Positions 12,083 to 23,600 of a stretch of 64,000 nt of DNA are shown here, one piece after another (position 1 is the stretch's first letter; every line of letters starts with the position of its first letter). Source of the stretch: Porites lobata (lineage: Eukaryota > Cnidaria > Anthozoa > Scleractinia > Poritidae); NCBI GenBank assembly GCA_942486035.1, contig CALNXK010000024.1, positions 1,546,001 to 1,610,000 on the forward strand, in the 5' to 3' direction. A program made the position numbers and the translations under genes. The notes under the pieces were generated by a model, which worked only from the letters and a program-made list of their open reading frames with translations, did no database searches and was not told the origin of the DNA.

Positions 12083-12386
12083 CACTGTAAATTAAAAAGA
12101 TCTGTTTCAGCCCCAAAGTGTCAATTCAGCCCTACAGGTCAAAGTCTGATTCAGCCCTTCTTGGAGCCATTTGAGCACAATTTAGGCCAAAAAAGCTCTA
12201 TCAAAAGGCTATTCCAGCCCACGGTAGGGCCCATTTCAGCCCTGGGACCAAATCAGCCCTATCTAATTAGACTGTATTGGCCCTGATTTAAGGGAGCCAA
12301 ATTAGACCCAAAAATAGGACTGTATTTTACTCACCGAAACGGCCCTGTTTTTAGGGCTAAAACAGATCTTTCTGATTTAGAGTGTG
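12083..12386. mobile_element. MITE with AAGATCTGTTT...AAACAGATCTT ends
   Basis: The left end CACTGTAAATTAAAAAGATC and right end (reverse complement CACTCTAAATCAGAAAGATC) form inverted repeats. The interior repeats TTCAGCCC-type phrases. Non-coding. Confidence 0.65.
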
Positions 12387-13149
12387 GATAGTGACTTTTT
12401 GAAGCTTAACTGAAAACACGTTTAAGCAAAACGTATTTTGATCAGCACTGCTGAAGCTTGTTTCGAAGCGCTTTTTCTTTTCCGGTTATAGGCTCCCTCG
12501 GATATGAACCTCTCTATATATTTACAAGCCCTTCCAAAACCCATTACGACGATTTTTAAGCCAAGCTGAGCTTCTAGGCGGCAGTTTAAGGTAGCTGATT
12601 TAAAACATAGAATCGGCCTTGAGGATACTAAAGACTATGATCCATTTTCAGTCAGGAATATAATTAGCCCACTTTAGGTGTAACCACAAGAGATAATTTT
12701 CCCATGGTATCCATTGTGTTCTGCTAACGACAAACCTTGTTTACAAATTTAACGGCAAAATATGGTGGCATCAGTCACTAAAATATTTGTTACTTACAAC
12801 CATGAAGTTATTTTGTAACCCCAAAATTTGCCAATTAAATCTCTGTGATAATATTAACAAACATCAAGCAATTTCAAGAGCAATTGAAGTTTCCAAATCT
12901 GTTATTACCAAAAGTACTGACAGTTATTGCAGTATTTTTAATTTGTTATCTAACTAGCATGGTTTACTATAATAAAACATGCACTTGCCTTCATTTGAAC
13001 TACAGAATTGTCCTCGGATGGGGAAGAATTTCATCAAAATTGATAACACACAAACGATCAGCATGGCGTCAACTCGAAAATGTTTCACTGGATTTTTTAC
13101 TTGGATCTAGTAAACACCTTCTTATTCCAGTCTCCTTGAGAAGCATCTA

Positions 13150-13570
13150 AGGTGTTAGGACAATTTATTTGCTTATTACCTGTCCGTTCATCTGCATGCT
13201 CATTAATCATTTCATTTCAAGTCACCATCAAAAGTGAGAAAGGAGAAAAATTGCTATTATCACTGACAATTGCATGGCGAATCGTACGAAGTTCGCTTCC
13301 ATTAACAATACGGTCTTCAGACCGACAACACCCTACCGAGAACCATTAGACAAGTAGAGACCTTCAATGAATTCAAAATGAACCTAAAGCGCCATTTTAA
13401 ACAGTAACGCCTGCGGTACATGTTGACTTTGTAACTTAATTAATTTTCTAGTTTTAATGTTTTAATGTCTTTGTTTTTGTGTTGTGTCAGGGCTTCATTT
13501 AAACTAGGACTGGTTAATTGGATGCTCCTGGATAAATATTGAATTAGAATAAAAAATAATAATAAATTAA
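13150..13570 (+). mobile_element. 3' remnant of a non-LTR retrotransposon
   Basis: A broken frame encodes AWRIVRSSLPLTIRSS. After a frameshift it continues RTIRQVETFNEFKMNLKRHF and a stop near 13408, the typical last segment of LINE reverse-transcriptase proteins. An A-rich AATAATAAATTAAAATAAAT tail follows near 13547-13570. The 5' boundary is unclear, and an open frame at 12845-13150 may belong to it. Confidence 0.45.
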
Positions 13571-14081
13571 AATAAATTTGAAGTTCGAGTGACGCCTTAC
13601 ACAACTCTTAAAGATTAAAAAATTGGAATCCACACAGTAGAGGGGCCCGGGGGGCTCTGCCCGAAAGGCCGAAAAAAAGTTTTTTAGAGACCGGGCCTTC
13701 CCTTATCCAGGAGCCCATCCTGCCTTATCTCAAGGTCTGGATAACCGCCTTCCCCCCCCCCATCTTAAGTCTGGATCTGCCACAGAAGTCTAAGACTTCA
13801 CTTAAGCGTCAACGTTATTCAAAATGTAGCAATAGGACTAGCCTGAATTTCAGACGATTAATAACTTCGTGTCGTTTTCTTCTCTAAGCAACGTCTGAAT
13901 AAACCAGCCATTAATGCCGTCCAGTTAGGGCACTCTACCCAAAAGCGGGGTAGTCATTTTGATTGGTTGACTGTCCAAAATTTTCCACAATTATATATAA
14001 TTATGAGAAATTTTAGCGGGACTGTCTAATAATCAGCTGCTCGCATGCCTGGCATCAGTCATTGCGCTCAAAAATTTCGAG

Positions 14082-14149
14082 GTTAGGGCTAGGGTTAGGT
14101 TAGGGTTAGGGTTAGGGTTAGTGTCAACCCTAACCCTAACCAAACCTAA
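14082..14149. repeat. Inverted interstitial telomere-like repeats
   Basis: About six TTAGGG-type units (14082-14121, one or two imperfect) are followed, after TGTCA, by CCCTAA-type units (14127-14149). TTAGGG is the usual metazoan, including cnidarian, telomere repeat. The (TTAGGG)n-(CCCTAA)n order is that of a head-to-head junction. A short AACCCTAA remnant continues beyond the adjoining MITE near 14326. Confidence 0.85.
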
Positions 14150-14319
14150 GGGCGCTTTCCATTTGTCAGAACTGACCGGCCAGCACATTCCCATCGTAAT
14201 AAGAATTTCCCTTTTGATAAAAACTAACCATCCAGATCAGTCAAATCCTAAATATTATACACAAAGGAGATGGTTTTTCAGCAAAACCTCTTGAAAATTC
14301 TTACTTTTGGAAAGCGCCC
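14150..14319. mobile_element. MITE (GGGCGCTTTCC ends) inserted in telomere-like repeats
   Basis: Ends are GGGCGCTTTCCA and TGGAAAGCGCCC, flanked on both sides by TAA (14147-14149 and 14320-14322), a likely 3-bp target duplication. The same termini occur at 47655-47886. Non-coding, 170 bp. Confidence 0.7.
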
Positions 14320-14363
14320 TAAGTCTAACCCTAAAACAGCATTCTTTAGAAAAGAGATAGATA

Positions 14364-14451
14364 CCGGCCCCGGCCCCGGCCCCGGCCCCGGCCCCGGCCC
14401 CGGCCCCGACCCCGACCCCGATCCCGGCCCCGGCCCCGACCCCGACCCCGC
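14364..14451. repeat. GGCCCC hexanucleotide array
   Basis: CCGGCCCCGGCCCC continues for about 88 bp, with a block of GACCCC variants and one GATCCC towards the right. It reads open on both strands only because of its period (Gly-Pro, Asp-Pro, Gly-Ala type repeats). The complementary strand is (GGGGCC)n and G-quadruplex prone. Confidence 0.9.
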
Positions 14452-15410
14452 GTTTTACTGACACTCCACATGAAGGAGTAAAAATTACTCGAAGTAATTA
14501 TCTGAAATTCAGGCTACTGAAGGACAACATACGATGACAGCCACGACCTTTTTTATATGAATTCTGATCCTTTGTAGGGAGCTGGTTGTTTACCGTTTGC
14601 AAAACGTTTCGGGAAAATCCGGTTGGAAAGTAAATGAAACACGACTTTTTTGGGTGGTTCCCCAGAAAAATTCCAGGAGCAACGAAACATCTGAAAAGGT
14701 AGTCCGGCTTTTCCAGGCGGAATTCCGTTTGGGTTAATGGTACGCAAAATTCCGGACTGGTAAATTTCGTCCCGGAATTCCATTTACCTTGTACAAATTT
14801 GAGATTAATCAGATCAATGACTGTGATCTTTTTTGCTGATTCAAATAGATTTCGGGTCCATCAGGCCAAGTTTGAACCAAATATCTGGGGGCGTCCAATT
14901 CTAATGGCTCAGTCATTCCAAGCATTCTTGACCAACCCCCCCCCCTCCCCGGTTCCTTTCAGTTTTCCAAAACAAAATGACAAATGCCCTACAAATGCCC
15001 GACAAATGCCGATTTGGATCGACTAATCCTATTATACCGTAGGATTAAATTATCGCTAATACAGGATTAAATATCGCTTGGAATTGCCCGAGCCCGCAGG
15101 CGCTTGGTTCAAACTTGGCCTGATGGACCCGAAATCTGCTTGAATCTGCAGTCTATGATGACCGCTCATTATTTTTGTCAAAAAAGGTTTGGCCCCCATC
15201 ATGGGCTACTGCTTAAGTTTAAATTTATTCTACTGCAAATAAAAATCGAGAGAATGCCTTAATTTTCTTTGTTTCCCTCTGTTTACAAAGTAATTTTTCG
15301 CGGGAACACGCGGCCATGACGACCGGACATCTGATTGACCAATCAGAATGTAGAGCCAGTCATCCAGTGAGACGACTTCGCGGCTCCCACGCTTTGGCGT
15401 TGTTGTCAAA

Positions 15411-17299
15411 ATGGTGTTCAGTTCTGCGTATAGGCGAGCTTACAAAGAGCCTTCATGGGACGATTACAGTAAGAAAGAATTTATTAGTAAGCTTCAGTAT
15501 CGATCAGATCGTAGATCGGTGGAGCATCGGCATCAACCCTGGAGCTGGGAGAGTGATAGCAAAGACGAAGATATTGAAGAAATTCCAGCAGACGATGGAA
15601 GTTACGACGGAGGACGTCGCGGTCGCGAAAAGCCTCCCCGTGATGAAAGAATAAGCGACCGTCAGGAACCAAAACAAGCTTGGGAAGAGGAACGCAAGGA
15701 AATTAAAAGGCATGATAATGCTGCTGATAAGGCTTTAGTACTTCCTGAGAGGCTAAGATACGAAGAAGACGAAGAGGAAAAACCAAAACATTCACAAGTC
15801 ACTACAGACGCGTGGAGACCAAAGGAACGTGATCGCAGAAAGAAAGATGCTCGTAAACAACCTAGGAAAAACCGTTCGCGGTCGACTTCGCCCGAAAAAA
15901 ATCGCCACTCCAAAAAGGAAAAGAACAGAGCTCCTTTCCTTCCGTATGGAATGGCTAACGAAGGACCTGTGGATATGTGGAAAACGCACAACGTATTGGC
16001 TTCACAGCGAGAAGTAAGCTAAATAACATAAACAGAGCAGATAAAATTAAATTAATTATTTAAATGCTTATCTTTTTTGTAACATTTAATCTTCACGGCA
16101 ATTTGACTGGTACTTAGCTGCTGGAATTGACTGATGCGTTAGGGTGAAATTCTGACAAGCGCCATGGCCTTGAATCAGCAACACAGGACAGCATAAATGG
16201 CGGCAAATGACACTAAGATAGGTTTGAACTGTGACAGTGACAGAGAAAAGTGCAAGTACAATAGTAAAATGCTGACTGTGATCTGACTTCCTCCTCAATA
16301 CGTGAAATGACAGGATTTGAAGTTCAGACAAGGGACAGATGTAACTTCCCTAGGAGGGCCTCTCCAATGTCTCCTGGGTGCTACAATCATCCCAAGAGAC
16401 ATTGAAGATGACATTTCTGCAAAAATTTTGGGTGTAAAATAATTTCGCCTCAAGCTCCCCTTCCCCGGTTGAGGACCAAGTACCTTTTCTTCTTACCCCT
16501 GAAGATAAAATTGCATTCACCCCTGAAGACTTCCATAAAACATTGGTTTACCCCTGGAGAATATGGGTTCTACCCCTGAAAAATTTCATGAAAATTAAAG
16601 CTCCACCCACAAAGAATGCCATATATACTTTTTTCACTCTACCCCTAAAGAAATCCTCAATATTTTTATAACTTACCCTCAACCGGTGGTGGGGAGGGGG
16701 GTAAAGGTATTAAATGCAGTAGCCCTTTGGTTGCTGACAGAATTACATGTAATGTGACAAGTGTGATCACCCTTACCAATTATTGTACTGCAAATGTTTC
16801 TTCTCTTTCATATTTGCCAAGAGTAAAATTTTAGACGATTCAGTCCCCCGCTTTTCCTCTGTGATTATCAAACATTGCCTTGAGTTCAAGAAGCTGCCTT
16901 CTTGGTTTCATAGGTTGGCAAAATCTTGGCGGGAAATAGCACTTTGCACTCTCCCCACCTTTTGATTAACGTGGCAGACTCTCCCACACATGGGTTGATC
17001 TTGACATTTGCTGGGAAAAAGAGAAGACATTTAAGCAGACTAGGATTTCTACATCTTTTATTTACAACCTATTTTGATGATAATCTGTTTTACAGGTCTA
17101 TCCAGCTGCCTTGCGTGCTCAGAAAAGAAGACAAGAAGAAGTAAAAAGAAAGGTACAACTGCGAGAGGAAGCAGTCAAAAGAAAAGAAAAGCCAGCACAT
17201 TTTGATGCTGATGTTGCATTTCCTAAAACTTGGTGGATGACTGAGTATCAAAGAAACTTTTGTAAAGAAGAGGACGTCAAAAGACATTTCCTGCGATGA
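15411..17299 (+). CDS. CCSAP: Centriole, cilia and spindle-associated protein homologue (CCSAP)
   Basis: Two exons: 15411-16013 and 17096-17299. The donor is GAA|GTAAGC, the acceptor TTTTACAG|GTC, and the phase 0, giving 268 aa, close to the vertebrate length of about 270. The N-terminus YRRAYKEPSWDDY parallels the CCSAP YMKRYQEPRWEEY block. Near the exon junction PFLPYG...KTHNVLAS matches PFALYG...KTHNVCAS. The C-terminal half has ALRAQKRRQEEVKRK and the terminal WMTEYQRNF block (WMTEYMRCY in CCSAP). The middle is charged and low-complexity (Lys/Arg/Glu/Asp). Family role: a microtubule-binding protein of centrioles, spindle and ciliary axonemes. The start at 15411 has a good context (AAAATGG) and gives the conserved N-terminal block. 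An AATAAA follows at 17431. The intron carries a MITE. Confidence 0.88.
16451..16702. mobile_element. Inverted-repeat element in the CCSAP intron
   Basis: Left CAAGCTCCCCTTCCCCGGTT and right AACCGGTGGTGGGGAGGGGGG are imperfect inverted repeats. The interior repeats TACCCCTGAAGA-like phrases several times. Non-coding. Confidence 0.55.
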
Positions 17300-17430
17300 C
17301 AACGGGAACAAGTGTTGTGCTTTCAAAAGTACAGCCTTGCCTTGAGTTTAGTTTTAAAAATGGTAGTCAGAAAAACAATAATGTTTTTATAATAGTTAAG
17401 TGTGTTGTGTATGCAGTGCATGTCTGTTTT

Positions 17431-17436
17431 AATAAA
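17431..17436 (+). terminator. Polyadenylation signal of CCSAP
   Basis: AATAAA lies 132 bases after the CCSAP stop codon, the first good signal on this strand. Confidence 0.6.
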
Positions 17437-18415
17437 TGTTTGTGTCGGTTTAACCACTGGACTAGTGTGAGTTAATTACTCTGCCTGAGTTCAAAAATTG
17501 CTGTAGTATTAGCCTCTGATTTTACTGTTGTGTTCAGTAATTAATTTTATTAACATTTTCTTAAACCAGGAAAAAATGTGGGGATTTTTCTTGGAGGCCA
17601 CATTCGTTCTATGTGAACTACTGGTGCCAACAAGAGACAACATTTATGCGAATTTGGAAGATTGTAGCAGATCCTCTCAAAGCTCTGCCTTCAATGGGAA
17701 AACTAGAAGGTTGACAATACCGCTTGTTTGAGTATAAAATGTTCATTAACTTTCCAATTCTTTGCAAACGAAACAGGAAGTTTTTAAAGTTTATTCTGCT
17801 ACCAATTACAACTCTGTACATTAACAAATTATTTTAGGATGTTCCTTTTAATAACCAGTACAAAGTTAATTACAACTAATCAAAGCCATCACCTACAAAA
17901 AGATGTACTGTAGTATGCAGATCGGTATTACTGTAAAAATAACACCACGCTCCAGTTGCTCACAAGGTGGATACGGCCGTTGGCAACAAAAATCATTACT
18001 GTCCCCAATGATATTTCTCATGCTCTCTGCCTACTTGTAACAGTAAAAAGCAAGCTTTTCCTCCCCTATTCTCTCCAAATGATGTTGTGCTGCTGTCAAA
18101 AAGGAAAGCAACTGTGGTTGGGGGCAGAGGAGGAAGTGTCCAGATTGTTTTGTTTCTAAAATGGAAGTCATTCACAGTGGTGTAATGTTAATGATTCATT
18201 ACAGTGTCTTAACGATTTTGGCACTAAATTATTGTAGCTCTACATTGGTTTAATCTATAATTTGTCAAAGAAAGATGTCCAATTCAAGATTCAGTTATAA
18301 AGCCATGACAGGAAAAGCCACATGTGCCATTATTTTTATTGAAAGCAAACGGTTAAAACCATGTTTTTTCCTCCATTGTGAATAAAACTGTGGCTTACTG
18401 TGTTTTACTCTTACC

Positions 18416-18577
18416 TAGCCTGAGTATCAGGCATTTCTGGGGAAAAGGGGAAAGATGGAAGCGAAAAAGGGAGAGAGCTGAAGGAGAGAAACCTTCCTTT
18501 GTCTTCTCCCCCTCCCCCCTCCCTTAACTAAAATCTCCTCTCCCCTAGCCCCTTAGGAAGGCCTGATACTTAGGCTA
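18416..18577. mobile_element. MITE with TAGCCTGAGTATCAGGC ends
   Basis: TAGCCTGAGTATCAGGC and GCCTGATACTTAGGCTA form near-perfect 17-bp terminal inverted repeats around a purine-then-pyrimidine interior. Confidence 0.65.
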
Positions 18578-18923
18578 ACTCTTAACCAACACCAAAGACT
18601 GAAGGCCAGACTGTATTTAAATAACCTCCTTCGGCTCCATCTGTCATGCAATCCAAAGCAGAAGCATGTGACAAACCCCTAAGAACATCTGTGTGGGAGG
18701 CTATACTTACCTGAGCAGACTAACAGCAGACTGTTGTTTCTGTCAGAGAAAGTAATACATCAAAGACAATATTATGCCCCCCTGCAGGGTTGAAACTTTT
18801 CTCAATTGTGATATCAAGAATACAAATCCAGAAAAACTGAATTGTACTGCAACATGACCCCTCATTTAGTCACCAATAAAAATTCTGGAATGTTCAGCCA
18901 AAAGCTACTCCTTAATACTTTGT

Positions 18924-19136
18924 TGAATCCTTTTAAGTCCCAAGAGTGACCAAGAAATATTTTCTCCTAATGATACCCGTACATTCTCAAGAGATAAAGT
19001 TATGAGAACTAATAAAATGATTCCCAATGAAAAAATACCATGATCTTTTATCAAATTCCCTCAACTTCTTCTTAAAGGAAATGTATGGAGATCAGTTTGG
19101 AGACTTTGCATGTGGATATTGGGGCTTAAAGGGTTA
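18924..19136. repeat. Dispersed repeat, copy 1 (CCTTTTAAGTCCC ... GGGGCTTAAAGG)
   Basis: Inverted ends, plus an interior with CTCAACTTCTTCTTAAAGGA and a GTATGGAGA phrase. The same order is seen at 36103-36306 (CCCAACTTCTTCTATAGGAA, GTATGGGGA). Confidence 0.5.
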
Positions 19137-20609
19137 AATGAGCATAGAGTAAGAGAGGTTGTTGAGGCCAAATGTGTGATAGGCCAGCCTCAGGCGTTTA
19201 GAGTTTAAAGGGACTGTGTCCGGGCTGTCTAGTTAATTTTGTTTATAATGTCAGTTATAAAGGATTTTACATGGCCGTGAGGGGATACGAAGAAGAGAAA
19301 CTTTTTATCTCCAAGCGGCTATGTAATGTTCTAGTATTATTATATAAAAACCAATGAATGCCAAACCATCTCACTTAAATAGTTTTTTGCTGCGAAACGC
19401 ACAATTTATTATGTAGCCATAGCAATGGTGATCTTTCCCTGTTTTCGTGCGAAAGTTCACCTGGTATGTCATTGGTGTTTGTATAATATTAGTGTCCTTA
19501 TTCTACTTTTAATTATGACAATGAGGTCTCACTCATTTTATAGTGTGAGTTTAGAAGGTCTTACTTTTAAAGCTTTGCATCAATTATTTACAAAGTTCAT
19601 GACCATAACTTGCAACCTTGTACCCCAGCAATGCCAGAAATGGCATCAAAGAAGTTTAGCATTGTACATTAAGGAAGGGTTTGATTGATCGTATTCCAGA
19701 ATAAGAATTGTGTGAAAGTTTTCAATTGAAACTCTACATACACATACATTGTAATTTTTTTTCAAGCAAATTTCTAGATAATATTGCGATGAAAGGAATG
19801 CCAACAGCTGATTCCATTTATTCTTATTCCAGAATATGGTCAATCAAACATGAACTAATTCCATTCTCTGCATTTCAATTTGAGCAATGACACTTAAAAG
19901 ATATAATTCTAACATGTATTGCAGTTAATGACCTGTTCAATTTCTTTGTAGTGGTAGATATCTACAAGAGTTGCAGTAACTGTTATTTACTTGCTCATTA
20001 AGCCATGCAAGAAACAAACATTGCCAATATGCAAAATTGTGTCTGGGAGGCACTGAAAAGCTAATGAACAACAGTTCAAAAACACTATTATCTATTGGTA
20101 TCTATGAAACAGGTGTCTGCCCTTTACCCAGATAGGGAGAAGGAGCTGGTTAATGATAAAACAAGTGTCCCCATTTTAGCCATAAATTATAGAAGAAACA
20201 ATTTTTTTTTTCAAAAATCTATTCCAGATTAGCCACCTTGAGGAAACTCACTGGAAATCTGACTGACTTTCTGTTTTATACTGAACTTCAATTTGATGAG
20301 AATCTCTTGCGGACTTGCGGTTAAGTTGTGCTTTTAGTCAATAAAACGGCAACTACCTTACCAAAAAGAAGACTTTTTGGTCACTTTACCAGCGAAGTAT
20401 CTACTCTCTAACTATTAGTGAAAAATTCAAACTTTGAAATGCAGTATATGTTTCAACGCATCTCTAACAATAAGTACATTATAACATGACAATCTCAGTA
20501 TCACTACCATGCAGTTACAACATTAAAATAATGCTTTACTGTTCATAAGAGATAGGTACCACTGACTTGAGTTACTACTAAATAAACGAATAACACTGGT
20601 AGAAAATGA

Positions 20610-23600
20610 TCAGCAAGCACATTTTTGCCTTTCTTCCTGTTTCCCTGGGCGTATTGACCTTCGAAGAGATGGATCTCCATATTGTATTCCTGAGCCCATC
20701 CTGTCCGGGTCCAGTTCACCTGTGGAGAGAAAAATAAAAATATATGAACGGGTAAAGGAATAAGGCTTTAAGTTAGTGACTGACTTGGTCACATGTGAAT
20801 CTCAATATTTTGCTTTGTAATTTCTTTGATTCAGAAACAAGTGCAAAACAATTTGCAAAGGGGATCTGACTGGCCATGGTATTATACAAGAAGCCAGCTG
20901 GGGCTTGTTTTCTAGGCATCTATTCAATATTTTAAGGCAAAAAATATGTGCCAGAAGAGCACTCTCGTGGAGGGGGGTAGTGGCCAGAGGAACACTCTCA
21001 TGGAGGGGGGGGGGTGGTAGTGGAGTGAGGGATATGGCCTCACCCTCACTGGGAAAATTAGGAGCTAAGTTCTCTGAAACATCATTCCCTCATTTTACGG
21101 CCCTCTTTAGACAAACTGGCCGTTGTTTAATCTTTAGACAGGAATTTAAAACATTTGATTCCAACAATATTATTATACCCTGTCTGTCTATCTGTCTGTC
21201 TGTCTATCTATCTATCTAGACATATGTAAAATAACACGACTTTGTGGAGCAATATTTCCACTTGCTTTTAATGCATCACCTTTACACTAGGTAAATTTCT
21301 CAATTTTAAGATGCTCTTTCCTGCAATGTCAACGGATATTGGCTAACTGGTCTGAGTCAAAAGTTGAAAAGAAGGTGGAAGGGTCAATGAGTTAAGAAAC
21401 TGAGTCAAGTTTATTCTTCAAACATTACAGTAATGTAAATACAGTACCTGTCTCTATCTTGCCGAGGATTGTTCTTGAGCATTTCAAGAAGGCTTCTTCA
21501 ACATTTTCTCCTGTCAAAGCACTTGTCTCCAAAAACATTAACTCTAAAATACAAACATGGAAGAATATGGGTTTTTTCAACACAAGTAGTATTCAAGTCA
21601 TACCCTTCCCTTAAGACTGCCACAGTGACACCTCACCAAACACATGTATTAGGAAAAACTGCTACACTCCAATTGCAATCTGGCTATTAACAGCAAAAAG
21701 ACCGGGCACGGTCCTGGGATCATAATCCATGATTGTTAATTGTACATTGGGCAGCTTTTAAAACATATAGAGATAATTCAATTCTTCCATTTTTCATCAC
21801 TGACTTTGTCGTTTGTGGTTACATTATTCTTCTTTCTCTTTCGCATGCTGTGTTTAATTTTGTCCTCAATGGCATAAATGTTATTTTCATTGTGTTTTGG
21901 TCTACTAACTAATGGCAATGAGTTGGCAGGTGTAAGTCTTGATGAGACAAGACAAGCACAGTCAATGTGTAATAGGATATTATAATGTTGTTGCGCATCT
22001 TAAAATTATAGGCCACTCTGATTTTGAATTGACATAACTAATTTAATAGCGTGAGATGACGTGCAGACAACTTGATTGTAAACCCATAATTAGTATGCAG
22101 TACCATTATTAATAATGCAATCAAATGCCATTAATGCTGACCCTGAAGGGGCCATTAGAAAGTGTCTGTATTAACGAGGTGTCCGCAATAATAATCAGGT
22201 CATGTTATTAAGGTCAAAAAACACCTTTTATTATTGAACAAAAAAATACTAAAGAAATAAAAGAGGACATTAGCATCGTCAAATTAAACATCTCTAACTT
22301 TCACAAACTCGTCATTCCGTAGACTAAATCCATGGAAACAATAAAAAAATTGCTCATTAATATACTACTGAATCAAAACGTTTCTCTGTATACCGTATTT
22401 ATTCGAATAAGCACCCAACTGCAAATTAGCGCCCACCTCGAATAAGCGCCCATCCTGAACGCAGAAAAAGTTAATAAGCGCCCAGCCTCGAATACGTGCC
22501 CACCGCTCCTCCTCCCAATCAAACTCATATAAGCACTCACCCCCATCCCACCCACTTGAGTGAATAAGTTCTAATAAGAGACTTCCCCGAGGACGGAGTT
22601 TTTTTCACAGTAGTATAGAGAAACCTTGCTTTGTTACTTCTTCGCGTTTTGGTATTAGCATTTTTTTTTTTTTGCAAAATAAACATACTTCACTTGCTGA
22701 AAATGGTGACAGTTTAAAAAGCGCCCAGCCTCGAATAAGCGCCCACTCTCAAGGTACAAAAATTTAATAAGCGCCCAGGGCGGTTAATCGAATAAAATAC
22801 GGTAACTAGTTTGATGCCTGAAAATAGTCTGAAATTGATGTCTACAAATCATCATGTCCGGTGTATTGTATCACTGGGAACATTGACATGCTATCAACTG
22901 AAGATTTTTTTTACCTTCAAGAAGGAAAAGCATAAAGTTCATGGTAATAAAGTGTTGGCATTAGCGAGGCTAACTTACTAAAAGAATCTGTTAATTGGGG
23001 AAGAAAAAAGTGCCCATTGTCTGCATTAACGGGTGTCCGTATTAAGTGGGTTTAATTTAGAGAAAATGTATGGACTTTCCCAAGGGACAAGGAAAACTGT
23101 CCCTAATTATGAGGTGTCCATATTAAGCGAGCGTCCATAGAACGGGGTTCAATTGTAATAATAATACAAAAAAGGCGATCTCATGATATAGTATTGTTCC
23201 ACTTTATTAGCCACTGAAAATGCTTATAAACAGGAGAAAATATCCTGTACACAGTCATGTACTAACCATTTTCTTGTGCAAATCTGCTGGCCTCCAGAAA
23301 GGTAACTTCTCTATCACTATCAAGGTCTTTTTTGTTCCCAATAAGGATGATCACGATGTTTGGACTAGCAAGTGTCCTTGCATCTGTCAGCCAGTTTGTT
23401 AGAGAGTTGTATGTTTCTCGACTATAACAAGTAGAAAAAATGCAGGCAAAAATTGAGAATGCAGAATTTGAGGCACCTTCCAAAGTATATTTATGCCCTA
23501 TTAAAACAATGTCCAATTAAACACTGTATAATAAACATACTTTTTAGAGTTGTTTTTTTACAGTTTACCTTGAGATATCATAAACGAGTAGGGCACCTGC

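Larger units (their letters stand above)
12389..15410. other. Intergenic between fibrinogen-like gene and CCSAP
   Basis: Beyond the LINE remnant, telomere-like repeats, MITE and hexanucleotide array, 14.57-14.79 kb contains GGAATTCC-rich sequence that may be another degraded inverted-repeat element. No gene is seen. The CCSAP upstream region directly precedes 15411; no TATA box is recognised. Confidence 0.5.
17437..20609. other. Intergenic between CCSAP and the Rab4 3' end
   Basis: No coding sequence recognised. It contains a MITE at 18416-18577 and a CTTTAAGTCCC-type element at 18924-19136. Part is presumably Rab4 3' UTR, whose end I could not place. Confidence 0.5.

Noticed and set aside
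14255..14464. Gly-Ala and Gly-Pro repeat open frames on both strands
   Set aside because: They arise from the GGCCCC hexanucleotide array. No gene context.
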